A stretch of 64,000 nt of DNA, from positions 558,001-622,000 of the forward strand of contig NZ_JACVUP010000001.1 of the NCBI RefSeq assembly GCF_016625195.1. Direction: 5' to 3'. The translations under genes and the position numbers were made by a program. Below the pieces are notes generated by a model. The model searched no databases, was not told the DNA's origin, and worked only from the letters and a program-made list of their open reading frames with translations. Of the stretch, positions 7,487-17,046 are shown one piece after another. The DNA is from Erwinia sp. S63 (GTDB lineage: Bacteria > Pseudomonadota > Gammaproteobacteria > Enterobacterales > Enterobacteriaceae). Position 1 is the first letter of the stretch. Every line of letters begins with the position of its first letter.

Positions 7487-7654
7487 ATGGCAAATGCGCA
7501 ATATCTTCTCTGGGTAATGATTGGCACCTTAACGCTGCTGAGCATCTTTATCGGTGTGGTAGTCGGTCGGACGAAAACGCCTCGTGTCGGCTTTGCGACC
7601 TTTGCCGGATTGTGGGTATTCTTCCTGCTGGCAATATTCTTTCTCTCGCATTAA
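7487..7654 (+). CDS. 55-aa two-helix membrane protein
   Basis: This short ORF starts MANAQYLLWVMIGTLTLL and ends FLLAIFFLSH. It has two hydrophobic segments, at about residues 7-27 and 37-53, joined by a short basic loop (GRTKTPR). An AAGGA ribosome binding site lies six bases before the ATG. It is too small for usual gene-length cut-offs but has good start signals and a clean composition. Family and function are unknown. Confidence 0.6.
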   Translation: MANAQYLLWVMIGTLTLLSIFIGVVVGRTKTPRVGFATFAGLWVFFLLAIFFLSH

Positions 7655-7663
7655 AGAACACCG

Positions 7664-7688
7664 TTTGCCACACGGCTTGTGTGGCAAA
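7664..7688. terminator. hairpin between convergent small genes
   Basis: TTTGCCACAC, loop GGCTT and GTGTGGCAAA form a perfect ten-base-pair stem between the stop of the 55-aa gene (7654) and the stop of the minus-strand gene at 7697. No clear T-run follows on either strand, so it may act in both directions weakly or simply stabilise transcripts. Confidence 0.5.
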
Positions 7689-7696
7689 TCAGTCAG

Positions 7697-7975
7697 TTAA
7701 GCGGTGTGGTGTAAAGCGGCACGATGTTGAGCAATCAGCGTGTCCGCCAGGTGGCGATCCTCTTCATGTTGCGAGACGTAATATTCATAAGGATCGCGCA
7801 TGCCGAGGCTTTCGATATAATCCAGATGGGCTTGTTTCACTTCACGGTTAATATATTGCACCACCTCTAATCCCAACTCATCCGCATAAACCGGTGCTTT
7901 GCTTTTTATTTCGCGAATCAAGTCCGCGTTATTTTGCATAAAAAGCTCAAGATCGATTTTATAATAGTCTTTCAT
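7697..7975 (-). CDS. hypothetical 92-aa soluble protein
   Basis: The start at 7975 has AAGGAGTGAGCA directly upstream, a strong ribosome binding site. The protein is helical and acidic, rich in aromatic residues and histidine (MKDYYKIDLELFMQNNADLI, PYEYYVSQHEEDRHLADTLI), with no signal peptide or membrane helix. I do not recognise the family. It lies in a cluster of small lineage genes between the prophage and the core region. Confidence 0.6.
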   Translation of the reverse strand: MKDYYKIDLELFMQNNADLIREIKSKAPVYADELGLEVVQYINREVKQAHLDYIESLGMRDPYEYYVSQHEEDRHLADTLIAQHRAALHHTA

Positions 7976-8037
7976 TGCTCACTCCTTAAGAAAATAGTGT
8001 CCTTTAAGCCTGGCACATGCTGCTTATTGCGTGTGGC

Positions 8038-8298
8038 TTAAGATGCCAGCCATTCCGCAACGCCTCCATGACGAGAACAGGTCCCGCGGTGATGGGTGCT
8101 GAAACTGTATGACCCATCGCGACAGCGAGCGGTTGCGCCATCGGGGACGTCATTATTTTGCGTATGTGCGGGACGATGGATTGATTGTCCTTCGCTGTTG
8201 ATGTAATTGCCTTGTTCGATCAGTTCAACATGCTTTTTGGCGTAAGTGGGCATGCTGACCAGCAACAGCATAAGCGTGATAACAGAAAGCGTTTTCAT
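8038..8298 (-). CDS. secreted DUF3761-type protein
   Basis: Residues 1-20 are a clear signal peptide ending TYA before KKHVEL. The C-terminal part carries the DUF3761 pattern CRDGSYSFSTHHRGTCSRHG, then GVAEWL, with two cysteines and clustered histidines, probably a small disulfide-bonded periplasmic domain. At 86 residues it has normal family length. The function of the family is unknown. A Fur-like palindrome lies about 100 bases upstream on the same transcript side, so iron control is possible. Confidence 0.75.
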   Translation of the reverse strand: MKTLSVITLMLLLVSMPTYAKKHVELIEQGNYINSEGQSIHRPAHTQNNDVPDGATARCRDGSYSFSTHHRGTCSRHGGVAEWLAS

Positions 8299-8400
8299 AT
8301 TCTCATTGAGGTGGAGAAGGGATAGGACGTTATCGGCAGGAAGGACGAAAGCTTAAATTACCATCACTAATGTAAGCAAAGCGTAAAAAGCAATGATGAG

Positions 8401-8419
8401 AATGATAGTTAATATCATT
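8401..8419. promoter_or_regulatory. candidate Fur box
   Basis: AATGATA-GTTAA-TATCATT is a perfect 7-5-7 inverted repeat built from GATA and ATC steps like the Fur consensus, and an extra AATGATGAG lies just to its left. It is 102 bases upstream of the minus-strand DUF3761 gene; no plus-strand gene starts nearby. It could also be a relic of a lost iron gene. Confidence 0.4.
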
Positions 8420-8552
8420 TAACTTGTTCGGAATTGTCTGAGTTGATAAAGTGACCGCCGTCCCGCACAGAGCTAACGCCTTCAATGAGCGCCGGAGATA
8501 AGCGCCGGACGGGACTTTCATCAGGGCTGCAGGACGCAGCCACTGTTGAAAC

Positions 8553-9284
8553 TCATATTGGTTTTCTGGCAGACAGTAAAAACATCATCGGGCGGTCGCG
8601 CTCTTCCTCTAAGCCTGGATTCTGTTTTACCTGCTCGTCGTCAGGCCCCCATTCATCAAGATGCACAATCTCGAATCCGGCACCAATCAACGCATTAATC
8701 CAACTGGCTAATTTACGGTGCTGCTTCTTCACGCCATCAGCAAACCAATTACTGATGCGCTCACCTTCCTGTTGATAATGATTGATCGGCCAACTGCGTT
8801 GCTGTTGATCATCCACAATCCACTGCTGCTGAAGCGGAGCGGTATAAATGGGGTGTTCGCATGAGAAGACCAGCATGCCACCGGGCTTTAGTGCATAGAA
8901 TAAGGTGGTCAGCAAAGGCTCGATATTGCTCAGGTAATGCAACGCCAGTGAGCTATAGGCAAGATCATAGGCTTCATCGAGCTGCAGAGTTTCTAAATCC
9001 GCACGTTGATAGCGAATGCCAGGCGCGGACGTCATTGCTGCTGCTTGCGCCAACATCTTTTCTGAGACATCAATCCCCAGGATTTCACGGGCACCTTGCT
9101 GCTGCGCGTAGCGGCAAAACCAGCCATACCCACAGCCTAAATCAACTACGCGCAAGTCGTTGAGGTCGGGCAGCATCGATCGCAATGCGGACCACTCGGG
9201 GGCGCCATCCAATCCTTCCACCGAGCGGGGTAAGGTGGCATAACCGGCAAAGAAGGTGGGATTATCGTAAATGTTCTGGCTCAT
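8553..9284 (-). CDS. class I SAM-dependent methyltransferase
   Basis: This 243-residue protein has the Rossmann methyltransferase motifs in order: motif I VVDLGCGYGWFCRYA (about residues 46-60), an acidic ribose-binding end ILGIDVSEKM, motif II-like YDLAYSSLALHYL, and post-motif KPGGMLVFSCEHP. It resembles the Methyltransf_11/UbiE-like group that acts on small molecules, but the substrate cannot be read from sequence. The gene stands alone on the minus strand next to a tiny membrane protein gene and upstream of pphA, where E. coli has other genes, so it belongs to the variable part. Confidence 0.8.
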   Translation of the reverse strand: MSQNIYDNPTFFAGYATLPRSVEGLDGAPEWSALRSMLPDLNDLRVVDLGCGYGWFCRYAQQQGAREILGIDVSEKMLAQAAAMTSAPGIRYQRADLETLQLDEAYDLAYSSLALHYLSNIEPLLTTLFYALKPGGMLVFSCEHPIYTAPLQQQWIVDDQQQRSWPINHYQQEGERISNWFADGVKKQHRKLASWINALIGAGFEIVHLDEWGPDDEQVKQNPGLEEERDRPMMFLLSARKPI

Positions 9285-9344
9285 ATCGGCTCCTTTATAT
9301 GAATCGAAAGGAGTTTAGGTGTTTAGCGCGGCAGGAAACAGCGA

Positions 9345-9452
9345 TTAGCCCACAAACAGCAGATGCACCAAACGCGCCAGCGATTCCAGCAGCAGCAGGC
9401 TGCCGAGAAATATAAACACCAGTACACCGATAAATTGTTTACGGCTGCTCAC
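9345..9452 (-). CDS. 35-aa single-pass membrane protein
   Basis: GTG 9450-9452 is preceded by a strong GGAGGGAGC ribosome binding site. The product has a short basic start (SSRKQF) and one hydrophobic helix (IGVLVFIFLGSLLLLESLA), then RLVHLLFVG. The gene sits between pphA and the methyltransferase gene and faces away from pphA. Small proteins of this kind often tune membrane enzymes or kinases, but no family is recognised here. Confidence 0.5.
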   Translation of the reverse strand: MSSRKQFIGVLVFIFLGSLLLLESLARLVHLLFVG

Positions 9453-9535
9453 GCTGCTCCCTCCCCTGGCTTCATCTCACCGGACTATACTTTATGCCGG
9501 GTTCACTAAACTTCCAGTCAACCGGGAAAGATTAC

Positions 9536-10183
9536 ATGTTTTACCAAACGGTGAGTGCCAAAACGTGGCGTAACATTTGGGTGGTCGGTGATTTACATGG
9601 TTGCCGCGCTCAACTGGACTCGCAGCTGATTCTGCATGACTTCGACAAAGAGCGAGACCTGCTGCTGTCGGTGGGGGATTTGATCGATCGCGGTCCCGAC
9701 AGCCCCGGCTGCTTACAGCTGTTGCAAGAGCCGTGGTTTCGCTGTGTGCGCGGCAATCACGAACAGATGGCGTTGTCGGCGCTGGAGGGGCAAGACCCTA
9801 TGCTGTGGATGATGAACGGCGGTGACTGGTTCTGGCAATTAAAAGGGGCGGATTTAATTGCGGCGCGTCATGCGCTGAAACGCTGTGCCGATCTGCCGCT
9901 GATTTTGCACCTGGAGTTAGCCGACCGCGTGGTGGTGATCGCCCATGCCGACTATCCAGCCAGCCATTATGAGTTGGGTCAGGACGTGGACTGGCATCAG
10001 GTGGTGTGGAGCCGCGATCGCCTCGGGCGTCATCATCGCGGCGCTTCCGCCAGTATTGACGGCGCGAGCGATTTCTATTTTGGTCACACGCCGCTGGAAC
10101 AGCCGCTCAATGTGGCGAACCAGCATTATATCGATACCGGCGCAGTGTTCGGTAATCGCTTAACGCTGGTTCAGCTTCAATAG
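9536..10183 (+). CDS. pphA: serine/threonine protein phosphatase PphA
   Basis: This PPP-family metallophosphatase is about 215 residues long, like E. coli PphA. Visible metal-site motifs are GDLHG, GDLIDRGPDS, GNHEQ, an isolated histidine in IAHADYP, and FGHTPL, so all metal ligands are present. The start ATG 9536 begins MFYQTVSAKTWRNIWVVGD, aligned with the E. coli N terminus; an in-frame ATG 14 codons earlier is less likely. PphA removes phosphate from proteins and in E. coli is linked to misfolded-protein signalling. Its stop lies two bases from the stop of convergent rsmF, leaving no room for a terminator. Confidence 0.93.
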   Translation: MFYQTVSAKTWRNIWVVGDLHGCRAQLDSQLILHDFDKERDLLLSVGDLIDRGPDSPGCLQLLQEPWFRCVRGNHEQMALSALEGQDPMLWMMNGGDWFWQLKGADLIAARHALKRCADLPLILHLELADRVVVIAHADYPASHYELGQDVDWHQVVWSRDRLGRHHRGASASIDGASDFYFGHTPLEQPLNVANQHYIDTGAVFGNRLTLVQLQ

Positions 10184-10185
10184 AT

Positions 10186-11610
10186 TTAACGGAACAAACG
10201 ACCGTCGCGCACTAGTTCGCGTGGATAGCTGTTCTTGATGCGGTTGCTGACTTTCTTGGCTAATCCCAATGGCTGCTGCTGATAAGTGACGATCATTTCA
10301 TCGCGCGTTGGAGCCGTTTCAGGTCGAATATCCTGACCGCGATACCAGCTTTCTGCTTCGGCTTCCGTCAATTCGAAATCCAGTGCGCTGCCCGGTTGCG
10401 TCAGGGCAACTATGGCTTCATGCTGCCAGCGATAGCCTTTCGGGAAGGTTTCTGCCAGCTTCAATCCAATGCGTGAGAAGCGTACTCTGCCAAGCCAGCT
10501 TTCCAGCGCGGCCGGGAACAGCCACAGCTCTTTATCACGCTGCCACAACGAATGCTGGTCATCCCACTTAATACCCACTTTGGCTGCCGCCTGTTGCACT
10601 TCGGCGATCAGCTTGCGGCTGGCAGGCGAGAAGGGCAGTTTACCCACTTTATAAGTGGGAGCAGGTAGCGCCGGGATGCTGGCCGTTTTGCGAAGACGCG
10701 CGACAAAGAAGCCTTCGCTGTCGAAAATCTGTGGGAAGACATGCAGGAAGCCTTCTGGCGTCAATGCACGCTCGGCACCGTCAAACAGCTCGCGCAAAGG
10801 CACGATTTCTACTGCATCGGGATAGCGCAGCTGCAGCCAGGCGATGACCTGCTGATTCTCAATCTGGTTCAGTGTACAGGTGGAGTAGATCAATGTGCCG
10901 CCTGGCTGTAAGGCATGAAATGCACTGTCGAGCAGATCACGCTGGGTCGCGGCAATCTCTTCGGTGCTGGCCAGCGTCCAGTTGCGCAGGGCGTCGGCAT
11001 CTTTACGCACCACACCTTCGCCGGAGCAGGGCGCATCCAGCAGGATGGCATCAAACTGTTCGGGAAGGGCAGCGCCAAATACGCGGCCATCAAAGTGCGT
11101 CAGCGCCACGTTACTGACGCCGCAACGGCTGATATTGGCATGCAGCACTTTTACGCGGCTGGCTGAATATTCATTGGCGAGGATCACGCCTTCGTTGCGC
11201 ATCAACGCTGCCATCTGCGTGGTTTTGGAGCCCGGTGCTGCGGCCACATCCATCACCTTGCGTGCTTCTGGCGCAGCATCGAATAATGCGGTGACCGGCA
11301 GCATGGAACTGGCTTCCTGAATGTAGAACAAACCGCTCAGGTGCTCGGCCACACTGCCCAGCGGCAATGTCTCATCTTCCCGTTCGATCCAGAATCCTTC
11401 GGCGCACCAGGGAACCGGCGTCAGGCGCCAGCCGTAGTGCGCAGTGCGTGCTAAAAACGCCTCCACGCTGATTTTCAACGTATTGACGCGCAGGCTACGG
11501 CGCAGCGGCTGCTGGCTAATGGTCAGGAAACGCTGCAGTTCATTTTCATCAGCAAGGCTGGCGCGCATCAGCGCAAGGAAATCTTCAGGAAAGCGATCGG
11601 ACACGGACAT
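10186..11610 (-). CDS. rsmF: 16S rRNA (cytosine-1407-C5)-methyltransferase RsmF
   Basis: This 474-residue protein has the RsmF/NOL1 layout: an N-terminal extension ([15 protein letters not shown]), a SAM-binding motif [19 protein letters not shown], the catalytic pair of motifs [15 protein letters not shown] and IYSTCTLN holding the two cysteines of m5C methyltransferases, and a C-terminal PUA-like region ending [14 protein letters not shown]. RsmF methylates C1407 in the decoding region of 16S rRNA. The gene has its own upstream space between itself and the letB terminator, so it is transcribed separately from letAB. Confidence 0.96.
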   Translation of the reverse strand: MSVSDRFPEDFLALMRASLADENELQRFLTISQQPLRRSLRVNTLKISVEAFLARTAHYGWRLTPVPWCAEGFWIEREDETLPLGSVAEHLSGLFYIQEASSMLPVTALFDAAPEARKVMDVAAAPGSKTTQMAALMRNEGVILANEYSASRVKVLHANISRCGVSNVALTHFDGRVFGAALPEQFDAILLDAPCSGEGVVRKDADALRNWTLASTEEIAATQRDLLDSAFHALQPGGTLIYSTCTLNQIENQQVIAWLQLRYPDAVEIVPLRELFDGAERALTPEGFLHVFPQIFDSEGFFVARLRKTASIPALPAPTYKVGKLPFSPASRKLIAEVQQAAAKVGIKWDDQHSLWQRDKELWLFPAALESWLGRVRFSRIGLKLAETFPKGYRWQHEAIVALTQPGSALDFELTEAEAESWYRGQDIRPETAPTRDEMIVTYQQQPLGLAKKVSNRIKNSYPRELVRDGRLFR

Positions 11611-11650
11611 TTACCGGGGTATGAAATTAAGGAGGAAGTGTAACACGTGC

Positions 11651-11680
11651 AAATAAAACGGGCAGCCCGCAGGCTGCCCG
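11651..11680 (-). terminator. rho-independent terminator of letAB
   Basis: On the minus strand CGGGCAGCC, loop TGCG and GGCTGCCCG are followed by TTTTATTT. It starts six bases after the letB stop. Confidence 0.88.
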
Positions 11681-11685
11681 ATAGG

Positions 11686-14319
11686 TTAATTGGAGGACGG
11701 AATCGCCGTTCCCCAACTGCGCCACTCTTTCGGGGCTTCATCCTGTAGCAGGAAGTGTTTATCTGCGCCGGCCTGCGGCGCCAGCGGCACGGTGGGTGGC
11801 GTAGCAAACTGGATGCCACCGCGAATGAACTGCTGGAAGGTGCCGGTTTTCACCACGCCGCCAATCAGGCCGAAGTCGAGGTTATAGCCAGACGCCAGCC
11901 AGAACACCGAGTTGTTACGCACCAGATGCTGATACTTCTTGCTGATGCGCAGCGCGATCTGTACGCGATCGGCCATGTTGCCCAGCGAGGTGCCGGTTAC
12001 CGTGCCCACTTCTACACCACGGAACAGCACCGGCGTACCCAGCGACAGTGAACCCGCTTCGGTGGCATCGACATAAATGTTGAGTCCGTTGAGGTAACGC
12101 GAATCGGTGATGGTACTTTCCTGCAACTCGAAGCTGCGCGCCTGCGCACCTTTACCAGGATCAACGTTAAGGTAAGGCTGCAGCAGGGTTTCCAGATGGT
12201 TGACGCCCGCAGCGGAGATTTCAGGAGAAACCACCGAGAAGCGGCTGCCGATACGCGCGAAGTCCTGCACATATTCAGGATACAGCACCGCTTTCGCCAC
12301 CACCTGATTGTTGTCCTGGCTCAACGCCAGCGATTCAACCTGACCGACATTAATGCCGAGATAGCGAATCGGCATGCCCGCGGCCAATTTACTTGCATCA
12401 AAGGTATGCAGAGTGATCTGACTGCCCACGGCACGAGCGGCGGTTTCAGAGGCATACAATACGCGCTTCACACCTTTCGCCGCTTGCGCGCCGGTGAGGT
12501 TGTCAAAGCTGATCGCCCCTTTCAACGCACGGTTGAGCGGCGAAGCCTGCACCGTTAAACCACTGCCGTTCAGCTGCACTTTCGCGCCACCTTCGGCCCA
12601 GAACACGCTTTCGTTGGTCAGCAACTTACGGTATTGCGGCTCAATGTGGATGGAGATCTCAAAGGCATCGGCGCGCGGCACCACGTCCACCACTTCACCC
12701 ACCTGGAATTTACGATACAGCACCACTGAACCGGCCTGCACATCTGGCAAGCTGTTGGCGGTCAGTTTCAGTGTGGTTGGCGGCTGGTCACCGATAATGC
12801 CTTCCTGCGCACGCTCTGCATCAGCATATAAAGGATAGCGTGCGGAAGGGTTGCCTTTCGCGCCCGGCACCAGACGGATGCCGCCGTCAACCCATTCACG
12901 GGCGCTGGCACCCAGCACTTGCATCCCATCCAGGCCAAACTTCACATCAAGACGGCTATTCACGATGAATTTGCTGTCAGCGTGAACCAGATGGCGATAT
13001 TCCGGATTGATTGCCACCGCAAAGCTGATGCCATCCTCATCCAGTTGACGCGAAATAACCTGGCCGATCTTCATGCCGTACAGCATCACCGGCTGACCAC
13101 CATCAATACCGTAGGTTTCTGGCGCGCTGAGTTTCACCGTTAACACATCCGGTTTCTGCAGCAGGGTTTCGCTGGCAGCTAATACGGTGAAGTGATCCTG
13201 CGCGGGACCTTCGCCCGGTACCAGTTCGAAGGTGTTGCCTGTCAACAAGCTGCTGAGATTGGTATCGGTCAGGCTCAGTTTAGGTGCACGCATTTCAATG
13301 CGTGTGCCACTGCGCATCAGGCCGGTCACAGAAGGATCAACGGTGAGTTCGCCAGTAACTTTGCCACCCGGTAGCAGATTGAGTTTGGTCAACGTGCCGA
13401 CTTCCAGACCCTGATACATCAGCGGTGTGCTATCCGCTTTGAGATTGTTGCCGTTGGGTAAATCGAGACTGATCTGCACGCCACGCTGACTGCGCGCCAG
13501 GTCAGGATAGAGCTGATAGTTTTCGTCGCTGTTGGCCTGCTGGCCTTCTTCCGGAGAATCGAAGGCGATGGCACCATTGACCAGCGCGGCAAGGCTTTCC
13601 AGCTTCACTTTGGCACCGCTCAGACTGACGTCCGCGTCCACACCGGACACGTTCCAGAAACGGCTCTGTTTTTTCACCAGATTGACGAAACGACGCTCAA
13701 TCAAAACATCGACCGTCACGCCCTCGGTATTGCCATTGATGCTGTAGTCATACACGCGTCCTACCGGGATTTTGCGGTAATAGACCAGCGAACCGGTATT
13801 CAGCGATCCCAAATCGGGGGAGTGCAGATGGATCAGCAATTCCCCGGTGTTGACGCGATATTTCGGTTGGGTATCCAGCGCGGTGAAGTGCTCACGCGGA
13901 TTGCCGCCGCCCGGCATCATGCCGATATAGTTACCGCCTACCAGCGCATCTAAACCAGAAACACCCGCCAGAGAGGCTTTTGGCGTGACCAGCCAGAACT
14001 GCGTGTTGTCCTTCAGAGCGTCACGCATGTCGCTCTTGATACTGGCCTTGATCTGGATGCTGTGATAATCATCGCTCAGCACAATACCCTGCACCGTTCC
14101 CACTTCCACGCCCTGATAACGAATAGGCGTGCGGCCTGGCACAATGCCGTCCGCAGACTGGAAGTTGATGGTAATCGTGGTACCGCGCTCCTGGTAATTG
14201 GTCCATAACAGCCAGCCAGCGATCAGCAGGGCAATAATGGGCAATAGCCAGAACGGCGAAATCTTGCGTTTGTTACGCAGGTTCGCGCTAGTCGGTGTAG
14301 TCGGCGTTTCCTGTTGCAT
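11686..14319 (-). CDS. letB: LetB, seven-domain MCE lipid-transport tunnel protein
   Basis: The 877-residue product (YebT) has one N-terminal membrane helix ([19 protein letters not shown]) and seven MCE repeats. The repeats are recognisable by their core strands: [80 protein letters not shown] and [13 protein letters not shown]. In E. coli the stacked hexameric rings span the periplasm and carry lipids between membranes. ATG 14319 is preferred over ATG 14325 for ribosome-site spacing and gives the E. coli length. The start lies 32 bases inside the letA stop, so the pair is translationally coupled. Confidence 0.96.
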   Translation of the reverse strand: MQQETPTTPTSANLRNKRKISPFWLLPIIALLIAGWLLWTNYQERGTTITINFQSADGIVPGRTPIRYQGVEVGTVQGIVLSDDYHSIQIKASIKSDMRDALKDNTQFWLVTPKASLAGVSGLDALVGGNYIGMMPGGGNPREHFTALDTQPKYRVNTGELLIHLHSPDLGSLNTGSLVYYRKIPVGRVYDYSINGNTEGVTVDVLIERRFVNLVKKQSRFWNVSGVDADVSLSGAKVKLESLAALVNGAIAFDSPEEGQQANSDENYQLYPDLARSQRGVQISLDLPNGNNLKADSTPLMYQGLEVGTLTKLNLLPGGKVTGELTVDPSVTGLMRSGTRIEMRAPKLSLTDTNLSSLLTGNTFELVPGEGPAQDHFTVLAASETLLQKPDVLTVKLSAPETYGIDGGQPVMLYGMKIGQVISRQLDEDGISFAVAINPEYRHLVHADSKFIVNSRLDVKFGLDGMQVLGASAREWVDGGIRLVPGAKGNPSARYPLYADAERAQEGIIGDQPPTTLKLTANSLPDVQAGSVVLYRKFQVGEVVDVVPRADAFEISIHIEPQYRKLLTNESVFWAEGGAKVQLNGSGLTVQASPLNRALKGAISFDNLTGAQAAKGVKRVLYASETAARAVGSQITLHTFDASKLAAGMPIRYLGINVGQVESLALSQDNNQVVAKAVLYPEYVQDFARIGSRFSVVSPEISAAGVNHLETLLQPYLNVDPGKGAQARSFELQESTITDSRYLNGLNIYVDATEAGSLSLGTPVLFRGVEVGTVTGTSLGNMADRVQIALRISKKYQHLVRNNSVFWLASGYNLDFGLIGGVVKTGTFQQFIRGGIQFATPPTVPLAPQAGADKHFLLQDEAPKEWRSWGTAIPSSN

Positions 14320-15574
14320 GTGCATCCCAGATCAGGCGGCTATCAAGCCACTCTACAGCCATAATGGTCAGGATGACTGCCGCGCCAAAGTAGAAGGCGG
14401 CAGGTCCCATGGTAAAAGCCAGCAGTTGATCGCGATTCACCAATGACATAGTGACTGCAATCACGAACAGATCCAGCATCGACCAGCGTCCCACCCAGGT
14501 GATGGCACGCAGCAGTCGAATACGGGTTTTGATGCCCTGTTCGCATTTAAAATGGATGCTGATGAGCAAGGTCAGCATCACTAACACTTTGGTAAACGGC
14601 ACCAGAATACTGGCGATAAACACCACCGCCGCAACCGGCACGTTGCCTGAAGCCAGCCCCAGAATACCGGAGAAAATGGTGTCTTCACGGCGTGCACCAT
14701 TGACGTAGACCACTGAAATCGGCAGCAGGTTAGCGGGGATCAGCAGCACAATCGAAGCGATCAGCGCAGCCCAGGATTTCTGCAAGCTGTGGCGACGACG
14801 GAAGTCGAGCGGGGTATGGCAACGCAAACAGCGACCGCGATCGTCCGGCACGCCGGTTTGATGACAGTTCAGACACACCTGCCACTGTTCCGGAGGTGTG
14901 GTGGGTACAGCCTGCGGATAATAGTGTTCCCACAGCTCTTCAACGTTGAGATGAATTAGCGTCAGCAGGCTCAGCACCGTCAGCGCGATATAGGCCACCA
15001 GGCCATAGCCCACTTCCAGCGCGGCGTAATCCTGCACCTTTATAGAGGCGACCGCCACACCGACCAGATAGATATCCAGCATCACCCACTCTTTGAGCTT
15101 CTCCAGCATCAGCAATACCGGACGCAGGTTCATCCCGAGGGCGTTGCCAATCCATAAATAGCAGATGCCCGCAACTAAGGTCACGGGCGCGCCAATGGTG
15201 CAGAACGCCACCATCGAGGCTGTCAGGACGTTGCCCTGCTGTGCCATCTGGATCACGCCTTCCACCAGGCTGGCGTTGATACGCATACCGAGCAAGCGAA
15301 TATCCACCAATGGCAGGCTGAAGGCGAAAGGCATCAGCACAATCATGGTGACGGCCATCACGGTGAGTCGCGTCATGGACCAGTCGCGGCCGCTTTGAAT
15401 TTTTGCATGGCAGCGCGGGCAATGCGCCGACTGATGCGATTTCACATCCGGTAAGGAAAAAAGGGTATCGCATTGCGGACAACGCTGATAACGTGCGTGG
15501 GGCAACGTCTGGCTGATAGCGTGAATTTTCATAGGTGACGCAAGTGGCCCATCGTTCGTTACGTTTACCGGCAT
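14288..15574 (-). CDS. letA: LetA, inner-membrane partner of LetB
   Basis: The 428-residue YebS/LetA product has two zinc-ribbon modules ([17 protein letters not shown] with CPRCHAK, and CLNCHQTG with CLRCHTPL), each followed by a transmembrane PqiA-like domain of about four helices. The internal repeat is also visible as two similar segments, [20 protein letters not shown] and the later [17 protein letters not shown]. LetA is thought to feed lipids into the LetB tunnel. It is the first gene of the letA-letB operon and is divergent from msrC, with about 175 bases between for the promoters. Confidence 0.95.
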   Translation of the reverse strand: MPVNVTNDGPLASPMKIHAISQTLPHARYQRCPQCDTLFSLPDVKSHQSAHCPRCHAKIQSGRDWSMTRLTVMAVTMIVLMPFAFSLPLVDIRLLGMRINASLVEGVIQMAQQGNVLTASMVAFCTIGAPVTLVAGICYLWIGNALGMNLRPVLLMLEKLKEWVMLDIYLVGVAVASIKVQDYAALEVGYGLVAYIALTVLSLLTLIHLNVEELWEHYYPQAVPTTPPEQWQVCLNCHQTGVPDDRGRCLRCHTPLDFRRRHSLQKSWAALIASIVLLIPANLLPISVVYVNGARREDTIFSGILGLASGNVPVAAVVFIASILVPFTKVLVMLTLLISIHFKCEQGIKTRIRLLRAITWVGRWSMLDLFVIAVTMSLVNRDQLLAFTMGPAAFYFGAAVILTIMAVEWLDSRLIWDAHATGNADYTD

Positions 15575-15749
15575 GCTGTTCAGAGCATTCTGACTGCAAT
15601 AGGGAGTGGTACAAGAATAGTCTTAACCACCGACTGCTAAGGGTATAGTAACTAACACAATGATTCACCTGATGGGGCTGGATTATTAGTGCTTATTTTA
15701 ACAACTGAGTGACAACAAGCTCACGACAGTGACGAGTTATGGTTAAACA

Positions 15750-16250
15750 ATGAACAAAAAAGCCTTTTACGAGGATTTAAATCGCGATGTCCGTGCACTA
15801 TTAGCGGGCGAAACCTCTTTCCTGGCGGCACTGGGTAATTGCAGTGCGCTGTTGTTTGAACGTCTGGAAGGCGTGAACTGGGCAGGCTTCTACTTGCTGA
15901 CCGAGCCAAATACGCTGGTGCTGGGCCCGTTCCAGGGCAAAATTGCCTGCGTTCGTATTCCGGTAGGTAAAGGGGTTTGTGGCACAGCGATTGCAGAGGA
16001 TAAAGTACAGCTCGTTGAGGATGTGCATGCGTTCCCCGGCCATATCGCTTGTGACGCGGCCAGCAACGCCGAAATCGTGATTCCTCTGAAAGTGAATGGC
16101 ACCGTAGTGGGTGTGTTAGACATTGATAGTACGGTTTATTCTCGCTTCGATAACGAGGATCAAACGGGGCTGGTGGCCCTTACCGACGGGCTTTGTGAAG
16201 TGCTGGCGGGCAGTGACATCGAAAAATTTATTCAACTGTCACGCAGCTAA
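15750..16250 (+). CDS. msrC: free methionine-R-sulfoxide reductase
   Basis: This 166-residue GAF-domain protein (YebR/MsrC) reduces free L-methionine-(R)-sulfoxide in the cytoplasm with thioredoxin-type electrons. The three conserved cysteines are present, in KIACVRIPVGKGVCGTAIAE and in GHIACDAASNAE, the last stretch also forming the substrate pocket. A core strand VNGTVVGVLDIDSTVYSRFD and the helix IEKFIQL complete the domain. The start ATG 15750 gives the family's normal length. It is upstream of and co-directional with proQ, 96 bases away, and may be partly co-transcribed. Confidence 0.94.
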   Translation: MNKKAFYEDLNRDVRALLAGETSFLAALGNCSALLFERLEGVNWAGFYLLTEPNTLVLGPFQGKIACVRIPVGKGVCGTAIAEDKVQLVEDVHAFPGHIACDAASNAEIVIPLKVNGTVVGVLDIDSTVYSRFDNEDQTGLVALTDGLCEVLAGSDIEKFIQLSRS

Positions 16251-16346
16251 TCGACTGGATCACATAGCATTTGGCGATGTTGTCATTATAATGTCGCCTG
16301 TTCATGCCTGCTCTGGTCGGCAAACCCGTAGTAATCAGGAAATTTC

Positions 16347-17027
16347 ATGGAAAATCAACCTAAGTTGAATAGCAGTAAAGAAGTGATCGCCTTTTTGGCG
16401 GAACGTTTTCCGCAATGTTTTAGCGCCGAAGGTGAAGCGCGTCCGCTTAAAATCGGTATCTTTCAGGATCTGGTTGAGCGCGTTCAGGGTGAAAACAACC
16501 TGAGCAAGACGCAACTGCGTTCAGCCTTGCGCCTTTATACCTCAAGCTGGCGTTATCTGTACGGCATTAAAGCGGGTGCAATCCGTGTTGATCTCGATGG
16601 CAACGCCTGTGGCGTGCTGGACGAGCAACACGTTGAACATGCGCGCAAGCAGCTGGAAGAAGCCAAAGCGCGCGTTCAGGCACAACGCGATCAGCAAAAA
16701 GCGAAGAAACGCGAAGCCGGTGAAGAGACCGCTGAACGTCGTCCACGCAAACCTGCTCCTCGCAAAGCGGCTGAAGGCGATGCACCACGTAAGCCTCGTC
16801 CACAGGCACCGCGCGCCGCATCTGCAGAACGTACTGCTGCACCACGCCCACCGCGAGCCGTACCTGTCACTGACACCTCAACTTTGCAGCTCGGCCAGAA
16901 CATCAAAGTTAAAGCAGGAAAAAGTGCAATGGACGCCACCATTCTTGAAATCACCAAGGATGGCGTTCGGGTGCAGCTCGCTTCCGGCATGGCTATGATT
17001 GTGCGCGCAGAACACTTGCAGTTCTGA
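16347..17027 (+). CDS. proQ: RNA chaperone ProQ
   Basis: The 226-residue product has the FinO-like RNA-binding domain at residues 1-120 ([40 protein letters not shown]), a long basic, alanine/proline-rich linker at about 120-180, and a Tudor-like C-terminal domain ([28 protein letters not shown]). ProQ binds structured small RNAs and mRNA 3' ends and shapes ProP levels in E. coli. The linker is low in complexity, as usual. The stop is 19 bases from the start of prc, so proQ-prc form an operon. Confidence 0.96.
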   Translation: MENQPKLNSSKEVIAFLAERFPQCFSAEGEARPLKIGIFQDLVERVQGENNLSKTQLRSALRLYTSSWRYLYGIKAGAIRVDLDGNACGVLDEQHVEHARKQLEEAKARVQAQRDQQKAKKREAGEETAERRPRKPAPRKAAEGDAPRKPRPQAPRAASAERTAAPRPPRAVPVTDTSTLQLGQNIKVKAGKSAMDATILEITKDGVRVQLASGMAMIVRAEHLQF

Positions 17028-17046
17028 AACGGAGGCTGACCTCGGC

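Noticed and set aside
8330..8521. 63-codon minus-strand ORF between the DUF3761 and methyltransferase genes
   Set aside because: It runs over the Fur-like palindrome, has odd composition and no family resemblance.
9290..9535. Search for the SdsR/RyeA small RNA locus near pphA
   Set aside because: The conserved SdsR core and terminator were not found; this space holds the 35-aa gene instead.
14940..15668. 242-codon minus-strand ORF overlapping letA
   Set aside because: It is a shifted-frame shadow of letA, which has clear homology and zinc-ribbon motifs.
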